Below, piece after piece: positions 18,067-27,331 of a DNA stretch of 64,000 nt. This DNA comes from Pseudohoeflea sp964511625. GTDB taxonomy: Bacteria; Pseudomonadota; Alphaproteobacteria; Rhizobiales; Rhizobiaceae. The stretch spans positions 1 to 64,000 of the forward strand of contig CAZEJG010000020.1 of NCBI GenBank assembly GCA_964511625.1. Direction: 5' to 3'. The first letter of the stretch is position 1; every line of letters begins with the position of its first letter. The notes under the pieces were generated by a model, which worked only from the letters and a program-made list of their open reading frames with translations, did no database searches and had not been told where the DNA came from. The position numbers were made by a program, and so were the translations under genes.

Positions 18067-19566
18067 ATGGGAGAGAAGACTGCCGTAATCGTCATCCACG
18101 GTATCGGTGAGCAGATCCCGATGGAAACTCTGACGGGCTTCGTTGACACAGTGTGGACAAGCGATCCCGACTTGCGCACGGAAGGAAAACCCGACCCCAA
18201 CACTGGGTATAATCCCGCGAACCGCGCCAATGTTTCGTGGGCCAAGCCCGACCGCCGCAATCGCACCTACGAGCTTCAGCGAATAACGACCGAAGAGGCA
18301 AGAAATGGCCATCGGTTCGACTTCTACGAATATTATTGGGCGCACCGGATTCAGGGCACAACGTGGAAACAGGTCCAGACCTGGTTTCTCGACCTCATGT
18401 GGCGCAATCCCTTCACCAACATCCCAAAGGGGCTGCATCTTGCATGGGCCGCCATGTGGGCCATCGCGATCATCGTCGCAGGAGTGTGGATATGGTGGCT
18501 GTTTCGCGACGACGGCGCGGAGAAATCGCCGTGGATCACTTTGGCCCTTGCCGTGGCCTTGGCTGTGGGCGCGGTCGTTATCAGCAAGATCGTCAGCTAT
18601 GTCGGCGATGTCGTACGCTATGTGAAAGCCAAACCAGAGAACATCGCTATCCGGCAGGAAGTGCGCGAAAACGGGGTACGGCTGCTGGACGAGTTGCTCG
18701 GAGTGGGCGCCGATGGCAAAGTGACCAAGTCCGATTACGACCGGATCATCATGGTCGGCCATTCACTCGGGACGATCGTCGCCTACGACATCCTGACCCA
18801 CTCTTTCGCGCGCCACAACACCCGATTCGCCCCGGAAAAGGTAAAGGGCCAGGAGCAGCCCGCACGTGCCGCGCTGGAGGAGTTGCTGCGCGAAAATCTC
18901 GCTGACCGCGAAGCCGAACTCGATCTCGAGACCTTTCGTGGGCTACAGGACGCCTGCCGCAAAGAGCTGCTCAAAGCGGGAGGCTTATGGACGGTCAGCG
19001 ATTTCGTGACAATGGGATCGCCGCTTGCCCATGCCGAATTTTTGATGGCCCGGAATTGCGACGCCCTGCGCGAGGCGCAGGAGCGCCGCGTTCTACCCAC
19101 CTGCCCACCACAACTCGAATATGACGGCAAGACCAAGCTGCAACACTTCACCTTTCGCCCTTCGAGCATGAAGAAGTACGGTGAGGACGACGATCCCTTG
19201 TCACCGCGCGTCCCGCACCATGCCGCCCTGTTCGCCTATACGAGATGGACCAATATCTACTCCCCCCACAGCCTGGTCGTCTTGGGGGATCTTATTTCGG
19301 GCAAGCTCGGAAAGGCGTTCGGTCTGGTTGATGCGGCGCGCCGGAAAGGTGGGGACGGCAAGCCGGAAGGTGATCCAGTCGTCAAGGTGCTGGTCGGCGC
19401 GAAGGACATCGCCGTGCTTCCCGCCGATGGAGAGCAGGGGCTCGACGGCAAATCCCGCATCTTCACACATCTGTCTTACTGGAACCGCGATGTCGCAGCC
19501 GCCGGAAAGACCCTGCCCTATCACATAAAGAAGCTGCGGGAAGCACTGCGGCTCGGCGAAAATTAA
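18067..19566 (+). CDS. membrane-associated alpha/beta hydrolase (lipase-like), unknown role
   Basis: The 499-residue protein starts with a hydrolase strand (TAVIVIHGIGEQ, residues 6-16), has two transmembrane segments (about 123-147 and 155-180), and then a nucleophile elbow GHSLGTIVAYD with Ser233. The C-terminal part holds a GSPLAHAEFL strand and a LSYWNRD motif typical of lipase-like proteins found beside mobile genes. Its start follows an excellent GGAGGAAG 5 bases before ATG 18067. It is convergent with the HNH operon: 7 bases separate the stop codons. Substrate is unknown; lipid or acyl ester hydrolysis at the inner membrane is an inference. Confidence 0.75.
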   Translation: MGEKTAVIVIHGIGEQIPMETLTGFVDTVWTSDPDLRTEGKPDPNTGYNPANRANVSWAKPDRRNRTYELQRITTEEARNGHRFDFYEYYWAHRIQGTTWKQVQTWFLDLMWRNPFTNIPKGLHLAWAAMWAIAIIVAGVWIWWLFRDDGAEKSPWITLALAVALAVGAVVISKIVSYVGDVVRYVKAKPENIAIRQEVRENGVRLLDELLGVGADGKVTKSDYDRIIMVGHSLGTIVAYDILTHSFARHNTRFAPEKVKGQEQPARAALEELLRENLADREAELDLETFRGLQDACRKELLKAGGLWTVSDFVTMGSPLAHAEFLMARNCDALREAQERRVLPTCPPQLEYDGKTKLQHFTFRPSSMKKYGEDDDPLSPRVPHHAALFAYTRWTNIYSPHSLVVLGDLISGKLGKAFGLVDAARRKGGDGKPEGDPVVKVLVGAKDIAVLPADGEQGLDGKSRIFTHLSYWNRDVAAAGKTLPYHIKKLREALRLGEN

Positions 19567-19573
19567 AGGCTCC

Positions 19574-20482
19574 TCAGGACAAGCGGTCCTTGATTTCCCT
19601 TTTGAGCTGCTTGTGAAAGGCTCGTGCCAATCCGGCAAATTCGCGGTCCGGCTTGCCGCAATCGGCGATTTCCGCCATGCCCTTCTCGACATCCTCGAGG
19701 CAGATGAGGACAACCTCCTCGTTGTCATTGGTCATTGCCTTATTGAGCTTTTCGAGAATGTGCCGCCGCTTCAGGCGCAACTCGTTCAACCTCTTGACGC
19801 GCGCCTCCGTCAGACGCCTGCGATTCAACCCGAGAACATCGATCGTCATTTCCGCGCGCGGATCACTTTCGCGCGCCTTGACTGTCGATATCGACCGTTC
19901 GAATTCCCATTCCAGCAAGTTTTCCGGATCAGTCTCGCATGGATTGAGGATCAGCGGGCGTTCCTGACCAACGTCGTCCGTATGGCTGCAAATCCATTTG
20001 TTTCCTTCGACCGGGAAGCGGTTGAGCTTTCCGGTCGTTCTCAGGCGGTTTTCCCGCCTCTCGCGCTCGATATCCTCTTCGGACCTGCCGGGTTCGTGGA
20101 TCAGCTGGCGGCGCGACTGGTTGCAATGCTGGCAAGAGAGCAGCAGGTTCTCCCACTTCATCGCCAGCCACCAGTAACCGGGATGCTTGACGCCCGCCTT
20201 GTCGGCATCGCTGACCCCCTTTTTCGGCCGATAGTGCTCAACGTCACCGTCCGAACCGGCCACTGCCTCCCACTCGCAATAGGCGCACTTCCCATGAAAC
20301 ATCTGGATCAGGACGTCTTTGACGGTCGCATCGCTATAGGCCTTGAACGTCATCTCCTTCGGCAGAGTGCCGCCATTGCTGTCCATGAAGTCAACGATGG
20401 CACGGAGTTCGCCGGACGCCTTGCTGTGGGGATTGCCGAGATCGAGAATAGCCGGAAGCTCTGCGCGCTCTACCTTGATCAT
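19574..20482 (-). CDS. HNH endonuclease-like protein (PtuB/TIGR02646-like)
   Basis: The 302-residue protein has a zinc-HNH core: C66-A-Y-C69, then D-V-E-H83-Y-R-P-K, then W110-x-N-L-L-L-S-C117-x-x-C120-N. This is the pattern of small HNH nucleases that work with AAA ATPases in Septu and some retron systems. A distal block TIDVLGLNRRRLTEARVKR is shared with the neighbouring fusion protein (TIEVLGLNDRRIHTERARR), so the two proteins are homologous well beyond the nuclease site. It lies 9 bases downstream of the fusion gene in one operon. A DNA-cleaving role in defence is inferred. Confidence 0.85.
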   Translation of the reverse strand: MIKVERAELPAILDLGNPHSKASGELRAIVDFMDSNGGTLPKEMTFKAYSDATVKDVLIQMFHGKCAYCEWEAVAGSDGDVEHYRPKKGVSDADKAGVKHPGYWWLAMKWENLLLSCQHCNQSRRQLIHEPGRSEEDIERERRENRLRTTGKLNRFPVEGNKWICSHTDDVGQERPLILNPCETDPENLLEWEFERSISTVKARESDPRAEMTIDVLGLNRRRLTEARVKRLNELRLKRRHILEKLNKAMTNDNEEVVLICLEDVEKGMAEIADCGKPDREFAGLARAFHKQLKREIKDRLS

Positions 20483-20491
20483 TGCGCGCTC

Positions 20492-22804
20492 CTACTCTGC
20501 AAGCAGGCGCGAGAGCTTCTCGCGGATGAGGCGGGTTCGTTCAGTACCCCTGGACTCAGCCAACGGCACTGTATCGATGTCCACCCTTGCTATTGCTGCT
20601 GCATCTGTTTGCTCGGCGAGCGTATCGCCGACCATCAAAGACTTGTCGACCTCGGCGGCAAGCCGGCGCCGTTCTTCGCTCTCGGCGTCGCTGAGGGATT
20701 GCTTGCGAGTCAGTTGGTGGTAGCGATCGACCTTGGCGTCCATCTCGGGATCGGTCGAACCGAGGCCGAAGAACTCCGACGTCAGGATCTGGTCGGCACG
20801 CATGCCCTGGACATCGGGCAATTCCTCGAGAGTTTCGACACGCGAATCCTCCGAGTTCCTCTGCAGCACGAATACCTCACCCTGATACATGCCGCGCAGG
20901 CACAGGGGATCATGCGTGGTCATCACAAACTGGATCTTGGGAAAAGCCTCGCGCAGCAGGCCGACGATGCGCATCTTCCAGCGGGGATGGAGATGTGTCT
21001 CTATTTCGTCGATAATGACGACGGCGCAAGCTTCCTCGAGATTGCGATAGTGGTAGAACATTTCGCGGATGATATCGACCGCCAGCGCAACCACGGATTT
21101 GTAACCCACCGAAAGCTTCGAGAGTGGAGTTTGTCCCTGCGGCGTATCGATCAGGATGCGCCCGTCCTCGCGCAAGATCTTTGCTTTGGGCTCCAGCATC
21201 AGCACGACGCGGAGCGCGCGCACTGCGGCATCGAACCGGCTTTCGTCATCCAGCTCGAGCAACCACTCGATCGGATTGGCGATCACCTCCATCGGGTCGA
21301 ACAGCGACCTGATACGATAGGCCGGGGCACGGAAGCGACGCGTTTTGCGCTTGGTGAAGAAACGCCGCGGCCCATAGGCGAGCACGATCTTTGAGGGTCG
21401 CGTGCTGCCGGAGAATGCCTGCGCATCGGCATCCGCATTCAGCAAGGCGTGTGTTTCGGACCCGAAGAACGACAGCTTGACCGCCAACGGATCGGTGGCG
21501 CGCCTGTCCCAGTCTTCGGTATCCGGGCGATGCACGAATTCTTCCGGAGAGACCTCTTCGTTGTCGAGTATGGCATTCAGCTCAGAGATTTCCGATGTAC
21601 CGAGCACAGCCAGACTGACCGCCTCGAGAACCGAGCTTTTGCCGGTCGCATTCTCCCCCAGGATAAGCATGCATGGAGTGAGTTCGGGATTGGCGACCTG
21701 CTCGGGCAAATCGAAAGTCACATTGCGCAATGCCTTGAAGTTGGCGATTTGCACATGGCTGATCGGAAAACGCGCAGCAGGAAGGTCAGCCAGGCTCACA
21801 TTACGTGACCGCGGCGCCTCGCGGGGCATCCCGGGCGGGGCTTTCGGATCGTCTTCAACGGCCTCCTCGGTCGCCGAACCATCCCGTTCCTGAAGAAAAG
21901 GCGTCAACAGTTCTTCGCGGGCGGCGCGCGGCATTTCTGACAGGGCTTCAAGAATCCGCTCCAACAGCGAAGGCTCTGACGTGTATTCGCTGCTTGGACG
22001 GATGAACGGCCTGAACCGGTCCGATTCCCACAGGCGTTCCTCGCAAACCTTGAGCAGCGCGAGCGAAAACCCTCCGGCGCTGCCGATGACACCATTCCTG
22101 AATGCGATGACGTGGGACGCCCAACTGCGGAATTCCCCGGTCCGGACGATTTCATACATCGCAGGACGTTCGACGAGATCGCTTGCCATTGCCCGAAAGC
22201 GCCTGGCGCGTTCGGTATGGATCCGTCTGTCATTCAGCCCCAGTACCTCAATCGTACGCTCGCCCCGCACGGAACGCGCCATGACAGGCCCGCCGGGGTA
22301 GAACATGAGGTGCTCGGCAACGTCATCGAAACAGGGATCGATCAGCAGCGCGATCTCTTGCGCCCGCAACTCCTCAATGCTTGCGCCGAGTTTCCCCCGC
22401 GTGTCCTTGCTGACAGGAAAACGATCGCGCTTGTGCCTGCTGCAATTTGTGCAGACCGGCAGGATGTTGTCCCACTCGTAGCTTAGCCAAGCATAGAAAA
22501 GGTGGCCATCAAGTGTGTCCGGATCGCCCGCATTGCTGCGCGGACGGTGCTGTTCGAGCGTCAAATCGGCCTTTATTTCGAAGGGTGTCTCGCAATAGGC
22601 GCAGATGCGACCGAATACCGCTTCGATCGCGGACTTTATTTCTGGAGTGTTGATAAGTTCCGGGCGATAGGGCACCCGGCTTTGTGCCCGCATCTTGTCG
22701 TCACTCGCGAAGATCAAGTCGCGAACCCGCGCCCGTTCCCGCTCGAACACGGAGCTCTCGAAAATCTTTGGCAATGCAATCTGATTACGGTCAAAAAAGC
22801 GCAT
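20492..22804 (-). CDS. HNH-AAA ATPase fusion protein (Septu PtuA/PtuB-like)
   Basis: The 770-residue protein combines two parts normally encoded separately. Residues 1-260 form an HNH module (C68-A-Y-C71, E-Q-H86-R-P-R, W111-D-N-I-L-P-V-C118-x-x-C121) homologous to the downstream HNH protein. Residues 345-770 form an SMC/OLD-like ATPase: strand ISHVQIANFKALRNV, Walker A GENATGKS 383-390, signature-like LSVGYKS 564-570, Walker B AVVIIDE at 594-600, and switch histidine TTHDP at 631. A linker around 300-345 is acidic and proline-rich. PtuA-like ATPases sense phage and control PtuB nucleases. No antiphage data exist here; role inferred. Confidence 0.85.
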   Translation of the reverse strand: MRFFDRNQIALPKIFESSVFERERARVRDLIFASDDKMRAQSRVPYRPELINTPEIKSAIEAVFGRICAYCETPFEIKADLTLEQHRPRSNAGDPDTLDGHLFYAWLSYEWDNILPVCTNCSRHKRDRFPVSKDTRGKLGASIEELRAQEIALLIDPCFDDVAEHLMFYPGGPVMARSVRGERTIEVLGLNDRRIHTERARRFRAMASDLVERPAMYEIVRTGEFRSWASHVIAFRNGVIGSAGGFSLALLKVCEERLWESDRFRPFIRPSSEYTSEPSLLERILEALSEMPRAAREELLTPFLQERDGSATEEAVEDDPKAPPGMPREAPRSRNVSLADLPAARFPISHVQIANFKALRNVTFDLPEQVANPELTPCMLILGENATGKSSVLEAVSLAVLGTSEISELNAILDNEEVSPEEFVHRPDTEDWDRRATDPLAVKLSFFGSETHALLNADADAQAFSGSTRPSKIVLAYGPRRFFTKRKTRRFRAPAYRIRSLFDPMEVIANPIEWLLELDDESRFDAAVRALRVVLMLEPKAKILREDGRILIDTPQGQTPLSKLSVGYKSVVALAVDIIREMFYHYRNLEEACAVVIIDEIETHLHPRWKMRIVGLLREAFPKIQFVMTTHDPLCLRGMYQGEVFVLQRNSEDSRVETLEELPDVQGMRADQILTSEFFGLGSTDPEMDAKVDRYHQLTRKQSLSDAESEERRRLAAEVDKSLMVGDTLAEQTDAAAIARVDIDTVPLAESRGTERTRLIREKLSRLLAE

Positions 22805-23010
22805 GCGCCGAGCTTAACCTATCTTCAAGCTGTATTGAACGGCATAAGTTGCAATTCGATAAGTATACACGCCACCCCCTCCCATCCCGAATTTGCCACG
22901 CTCTCAATCCGTCCACCCCCGTCCCCTAAAACCTGACAATTTTTCTCTTGTATTCCCCCGCCCCCGCTCCTAAACAGCGCGGACCAATGCAAACGACGGG
23001 TGGATCCGAC

Positions 23011-24027
23011 ATGGACAGCACACAAAAACTGGCGGCGATCGGCGCCCTTCTGGCAACGCTGCTCTCAGGCGCGGCGCTTGCCGAGCCGACACACTATCCG
23101 CTCGAGATCGAGAACTGCGGGCAGACGATCACCTTCGACAAGGCACCCGAACGGGCCGTCGCGCTCGGCCAGAACAGCGCCGAAATCATGCTGCTGCTCG
23201 GCCTTGAGGACAGGATGGCCGCCACCGCCTTCTGGCCCAACGCAGTGCTTCCGGAACTCAAGGAGGCCAACGATCAGGTCAAGCTCATCACCGTTGAATT
23301 CCCGACGCTCGAATCGGTTCTGCAGGAAGAGCCCGATTTCGTCGCCGCCATGTTGACCACCCTGCTCGGTCCGGACAGCAAGGTGGCCAAACGCGCCGAC
23401 TTCGAGGATCTCGGCATCCCCGCCTATCTCGCGCCCAGCGCCTGCACGACCAATCTCGACACGGGCGATGCCTACGGCAGCCGTGAGGAGATGTGGAACA
23501 TGGATCTCATCTACAAGGAGATCGACGATATTGCCCGCATCTTCGACGTCCAGGATCGCGGCGAGGCACTGATTGCCGATTTCAAGGCGCGCGAGGCGAA
23601 GCTGCGCGGCGAGTTCGCCCAGAACGACGACCTGACCTTTCTCTTCTGGTTCTCGAGCGCCTCTCCCGCCGACGATGCCTATCTGGGCGGCGGCAACGGT
23701 CCGTCGGGTTTCATCGCTGACCTCCTGGGTGGGCGCAACGCGCTCGACACCGACGCCGAATGGCCGACGCTCAACTGGGAAGGCATCATGGCCGCCGACC
23801 CGACGGTGATCGTCGCCACGCAGGTCGACCGCAACCGCTGGGATCTCGACAAGGCGGAGAACAAGATTGCCTTCCTCACCACCGATCCGACCGTCAGCCA
23901 GATGGAAGCCGTGAAGAAGGGCCGCATAGCGGTAATGAGCGGCGCGGCCATGAACCCGTCCATCCGCACGCTTTATGGCGCGGAAGAGCTGGCGAAAGAG
24001 ATCAAGGCGATGGACCTCTCGAAATGA
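23011..24027 (+). CDS. periplasmic substrate-binding protein of a siderophore/cobalamin-type ABC importer
   Basis: The 338-residue product has a signal peptide (MDSTQKLAAIGALLATLLSGAALA-EP) and a class III binding-protein fold: N-lobe TITFDKAPERAVALGQNSAEIMLLLG, a long connecting helix near RIFDVQDRGEALIADFKARE, and the C-lobe DPTVIVAT. The family (FepB/BtuF) carries iron chelates, haem or corrinoids; the exact ligand cannot be told. ATG 23011 is chosen because it begins the signal peptide. It overlaps the permease start by four bases (ATGA), first gene of a three-gene operon. Confidence 0.9.
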   Translation: MDSTQKLAAIGALLATLLSGAALAEPTHYPLEIENCGQTITFDKAPERAVALGQNSAEIMLLLGLEDRMAATAFWPNAVLPELKEANDQVKLITVEFPTLESVLQEEPDFVAAMLTTLLGPDSKVAKRADFEDLGIPAYLAPSACTTNLDTGDAYGSREEMWNMDLIYKEIDDIARIFDVQDRGEALIADFKAREAKLRGEFAQNDDLTFLFWFSSASPADDAYLGGGNGPSGFIADLLGGRNALDTDAEWPTLNWEGIMAADPTVIVATQVDRNRWDLDKAENKIAFLTTDPTVSQMEAVKKGRIAVMSGAAMNPSIRTLYGAEELAKEIKAMDLSK

Positions 24028-25058
24028 CAACCGGCGCGAGCAGGGCCGGCCTCCGGTTGGCCCTGCTTCTGATCTCTTCGCTCGTGATTCTGGCGCTGGC
24101 GATCGCGGCCGCCACGGCGATCGGCGACTACAACATTCCACTCAGGACCGTTTTCCTCTCGGTGACCAATCACATGGGGCTGACCGCGGCCGACCTGCCG
24201 CGGATCGAGGAGAGCGTGGTGTGGAACCTGCGGCTGAGCCGCGGGCTGGTCGCCGCTCTCTGCGGCGCCGGCCTCGCCATCTGCGGAACGATCCTTCAGG
24301 CGCTGTTGCGCAACCCGCTCGCCGAACCCTTCGTGCTCGGCGTCTCCGCCGGCGCATCGACGGGCGCCGTCTGCGTCATCATTCTCGGGATTGGCGCCGG
24401 TATCGTCTCGCTGTCGCTCGGCGCCTTTGCCGGCGCCTTCGCGGCCTTCGCTGTCGTCGCACTCCTGTCGAACGGCGCGACAAGCGGTCCCAACCACACC
24501 ATTCTGGCCGGCGTCGCCGCCTCGCAGCTCTTCAATGCGCTGACCGCCTATATCGTGACCACCTCGGCCAATGCGCAACAGGCGCGCAACGTCATGTTCT
24601 GGCTCCTCGGCAGCTTCGGCGGCGTACGCTGGCCGCAATTCCATCTGCTCGCTCTGGTGGTCGTCGTCAGCCTCGCGGTTTGCCTGATCATGGCACGCAA
24701 GCTCGACGCCTTCACCTTCGGCGACGAGGATGCAGCGGCGCTGGGCATCCCGGTCGCAAGCACCCGGCTCGTCCTGTTCGCCGTCACCGCGCTCGCAACG
24801 GCGGCGATCGTCTCCCAGGTCGGCGCCATCGGTTTTGTCGGCCTCGTCGTCCCCCATGCCGCCCGGTATCTGGTCGGCCCGCTGCACATGCGGCTGTTGC
24901 CGGCCGCTGCCCTTCTCGGCGCCGTTTTCATGGTGATCGCCGACATCGCATCGCGCGTGCTGGTCAGCCAGCAGACCATTCCCATCGGGGTCGTCACCGC
25001 TCTCGTCGGCGTACCCTTCTTCGCGCTCATTCTCTATCGCTCGAGGCCGCAGGCATGA
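24024..25058 (+). CDS. ABC importer permease, FecCD/BtuC family
   Basis: The 344-residue membrane protein has about ten hydrophobic segments and family signatures: LRLSRGLVAALCGAGLAICGTILQALLRNPLAEPFVLG near residue 70, the ATPase-coupling stretch around GDEDAAALGIPV, and GFVGLVVPHAARYLVGP. FecCD permeases work as homodimers with a single ATPase. The start overlaps the binding-protein stop and the stop overlaps the ATPase start, both as ATGA, so all three are translationally coupled. No TonB-dependent receptor is nearby. Confidence 0.94.
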   Translation: MTTGASRAGLRLALLLISSLVILALAIAAATAIGDYNIPLRTVFLSVTNHMGLTAADLPRIEESVVWNLRLSRGLVAALCGAGLAICGTILQALLRNPLAEPFVLGVSAGASTGAVCVIILGIGAGIVSLSLGAFAGAFAAFAVVALLSNGATSGPNHTILAGVAASQLFNALTAYIVTTSANAQQARNVMFWLLGSFGGVRWPQFHLLALVVVVSLAVCLIMARKLDAFTFGDEDAAALGIPVASTRLVLFAVTALATAAIVSQVGAIGFVGLVVPHAARYLVGPLHMRLLPAAALLGAVFMVIADIASRVLVSQQTIPIGVVTALVGVPFFALILYRSRPQA

Positions 25059-25819
25059 GCGTGATCGCTGAAAATCTGAAGTGGGGCGTCAGGCGCAAGG
25101 ACATCGTGAACGATGTCAGCCTCACCGCCGCCACCGGGGAGACACTGGGCCTGATCGGCCCCAACGGCTCGGGCAAATCCTCGCTGCTGCGTCTGCTCGC
25201 CGGGCTCAAGCGACCCGACCAGGGCCGCGTCATGATTCACGACCAGGATATCGCAACCCTGCCCCGGCGCGCCCTCGCCCGCCAGCTCGCCTTCGTGCAG
25301 CAGAATGCGACCACCGATACCAATGTCAGCGTCCGCGACGTGGTGCGGCTCGGCCGCACCCCGCACCGCACCGCACTCTCGGGCTGGACGGCCGCCGATC
25401 AGCAGGCTGTCGACGATGCACTCCTCCGCGTAGGCATGGACACGCTCGATACGCGCTCCTGGCAGACGCTGTCGGGCGGTGAGCGGCAGCGCGTCCACAT
25501 CGCCCGCGCGCTCGCCCAGAGCCCGCGCGTCATGTTCCTCGACGAGCCGACCAACCATCTCGACATCCACCATCAGCTGGAAATCCTGCAGACCGTCAGA
25601 AACCTCGACATGACGAGCATAATCGCCCTGCACGATCTCAATCTGGCCGCCATGTTCTGCGACCGCATCGTGGTACTCGACCATGGCACCGTCGTCGCCG
25701 CCGGGCACCCGGAAGAGGTGCTGACCGAGACGCTGATGCGCGACGTCTTCCGCGTCTCGGCCACCGTCACCGCGTCGCCCCATCACGGCAAGCCGCAGAT
25801 CGCGCTCATGGCGGGGTGA
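25055..25819 (+). CDS. ABC importer ATP-binding protein (FecE/BtuD family)
   Basis: The 254-residue ATPase powers the importer encoded upstream. It shows Walker A GPNGSGKSS, Q-loop FVQQNATTDTN, signature LSGGERQRVHIARALAQ, Walker B VMFLDEPTNHLD, and the switch His in ALHDLNLAAMFCD. Length and motif spacing equal the FecE/FhuC class. It closes the operon; no clear terminator follows before the GGDEF gene 139 bases away. Confidence 0.94.
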   Translation: MSVIAENLKWGVRRKDIVNDVSLTAATGETLGLIGPNGSGKSSLLRLLAGLKRPDQGRVMIHDQDIATLPRRALARQLAFVQQNATTDTNVSVRDVVRLGRTPHRTALSGWTAADQQAVDDALLRVGMDTLDTRSWQTLSGGERQRVHIARALAQSPRVMFLDEPTNHLDIHHQLEILQTVRNLDMTSIIALHDLNLAAMFCDRIVVLDHGTVVAAGHPEEVLTETLMRDVFRVSATVTASPHHGKPQIALMAG

Positions 25820-25958
25820 CCTCGCCCCCGGCCCCGCACCTGTACCAAAACGAGACGACGGTCGCCGTCCCGGCAAAAAAGCAGGACAGGCACTTCGGTC
25901 ATCTTTAACGCGCGTGCCCTAGACTACCGGGGCTTCGGTTCAGCTCGAAGGAGCGAGG

Positions 25959-27188
25959 ATGTCTGATCAACCGGTAACACTGGCCGCGCTGGACACTTAC
26001 ATGGCGGAACGGCGGGGAGGCATTGTTTTTCCGCCTGCGCTCGAAAAGCTCTACCACGAACGCCTGACATCTTATCGCCAGAAGATCATGGCGAGGAGCT
26101 TGCTGCCTACGCTAGCCATCTACAACGTCTTCCTGCTGGCCGATCTTCTCCTTCTCCCCGAGACCGCTCTGCTGGCTGCGTTCGTCCACTTCGCAATCGT
26201 CTCGCCGATCATCCTGCTTGCGGCGTTCTTCTATCCGCGGGCGCACCAGCAGTGGATGCGCGAACTTGCCACCGTCAGCATTCCGCTCGCCATGCTCGCC
26301 CAGATCATGTTCATCTTTGCGCTCAACCGCGGCGCGACGGCGGACCAGTACCAGTATCTTGCGATGGCGGTCGTGGTGTACATGAACATCAATCTGCGTT
26401 TCGGATTCCGTCTGGCCCTTCTCTCCACATTGCTTCTGACGGCGACCTATCTGGCTGTTCTCATTGCCGGACATTCCCCCTTCGAGGTCAAGTTTACCGG
26501 CGTCTGCATGATGGCGGTGGTGGCCTATCTCAGCCTCGTCGCCAACCGGCGCATGGAGCAGGATGTCCGTTACAGTTTTATGGTCAGGCTGCGCGAAACA
26601 CTGCGCCGCGAAAACGCCGAAGAAACGGCGAAGCGTGATGCATTGACCGGCCTTGCCAACCGCCGAAAACTCGATGAGGTCGTCAACGTCATATGGTCCA
26701 CCGAGACGGCGGAAAGTTCGGAAATCGCCGTCGTGATGATCGATATCGACCATTTCAAGCCGTTCAACGACTATTACGGACATGCCGCAGGAGACGTCTG
26801 CCTCAAACGGATCGCCATCACCATCAGCTCGGAACTGCGCGACGAGCGGGATCTGGCGATTCGGCTGGGCGGCGAGGAGTTCCTGCTTCTCCTGCGTTCC
26901 GCCGATTTGGGCACAGCTGCCCGCGTCGCCGAACGCGTGCGCCGCAAGATCGAGAACGCCGCCATCCCGCATGAGAGAACCGGTCCGCGGGCGGTGGTCA
27001 CGGCAAGTTTCGGCGTGGCCGTCGGCCTGGTCTCGAGCCATGACTTCACCGAGTTGCTCACCGCCGCCGATACCGCGCTTTATGCCGCAAAACGCAATGG
27101 ACGCAATCAGGTCTGGCCGCCCTTTGCAAATGACGACGCCAATGTAACCCCGCTCGTCAGAAGCGACCGTCGCGAAAGGAAGGCATAG
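25959..27188 (+). CDS. membrane-bound diguanylate cyclase (GGDEF)
   Basis: The 409-residue protein has about six N-terminal transmembrane segments (residues 45-200, roughly) forming an unclassified sensor, a short coiled linker (RLRETLRRENAEETAKRDALTGLANRR), and a GGDEF domain. The active site reads R-L-G-G-E-E-F, intact for synthesis of cyclic di-GMP. The inhibitory RxxD site is not preserved (D-E-R-D at that place), so product inhibition through a primary I-site is not expected. AGGAGCG precedes the ATG. It is monocistronic and convergent with the next hydrolase. Confidence 0.92.
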   Translation: MSDQPVTLAALDTYMAERRGGIVFPPALEKLYHERLTSYRQKIMARSLLPTLAIYNVFLLADLLLLPETALLAAFVHFAIVSPIILLAAFFYPRAHQQWMRELATVSIPLAMLAQIMFIFALNRGATADQYQYLAMAVVVYMNINLRFGFRLALLSTLLLTATYLAVLIAGHSPFEVKFTGVCMMAVVAYLSLVANRRMEQDVRYSFMVRLRETLRRENAEETAKRDALTGLANRRKLDEVVNVIWSTETAESSEIAVVMIDIDHFKPFNDYYGHAAGDVCLKRIAITISSELRDERDLAIRLGGEEFLLLLRSADLGTAARVAERVRRKIENAAIPHERTGPRAVVTASFGVAVGLVSSHDFTELLTAADTALYAAKRNGRNQVWPPFANDDANVTPLVRSDRRERKA

Positions 27189-27331
27189 CCCTCCCGCGTC
27201 CAGGCATTGCGTCGCTCCCGGACCGGTTTCGCGTCATCGTAAAAGGGTCCCGGACGGCCCGAAAGCCGCCCGGGTTCGTTCCGCCGGGAGGTCCGCAGGG
27301 GTCGGGAGCCCGCGGAACGATGAGGGTCGCC

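Noticed and set aside
19613..21394. 593-codon plus-strand frame
   Set aside because: Antisense to the HNH operon; no motif and no ribosome site.
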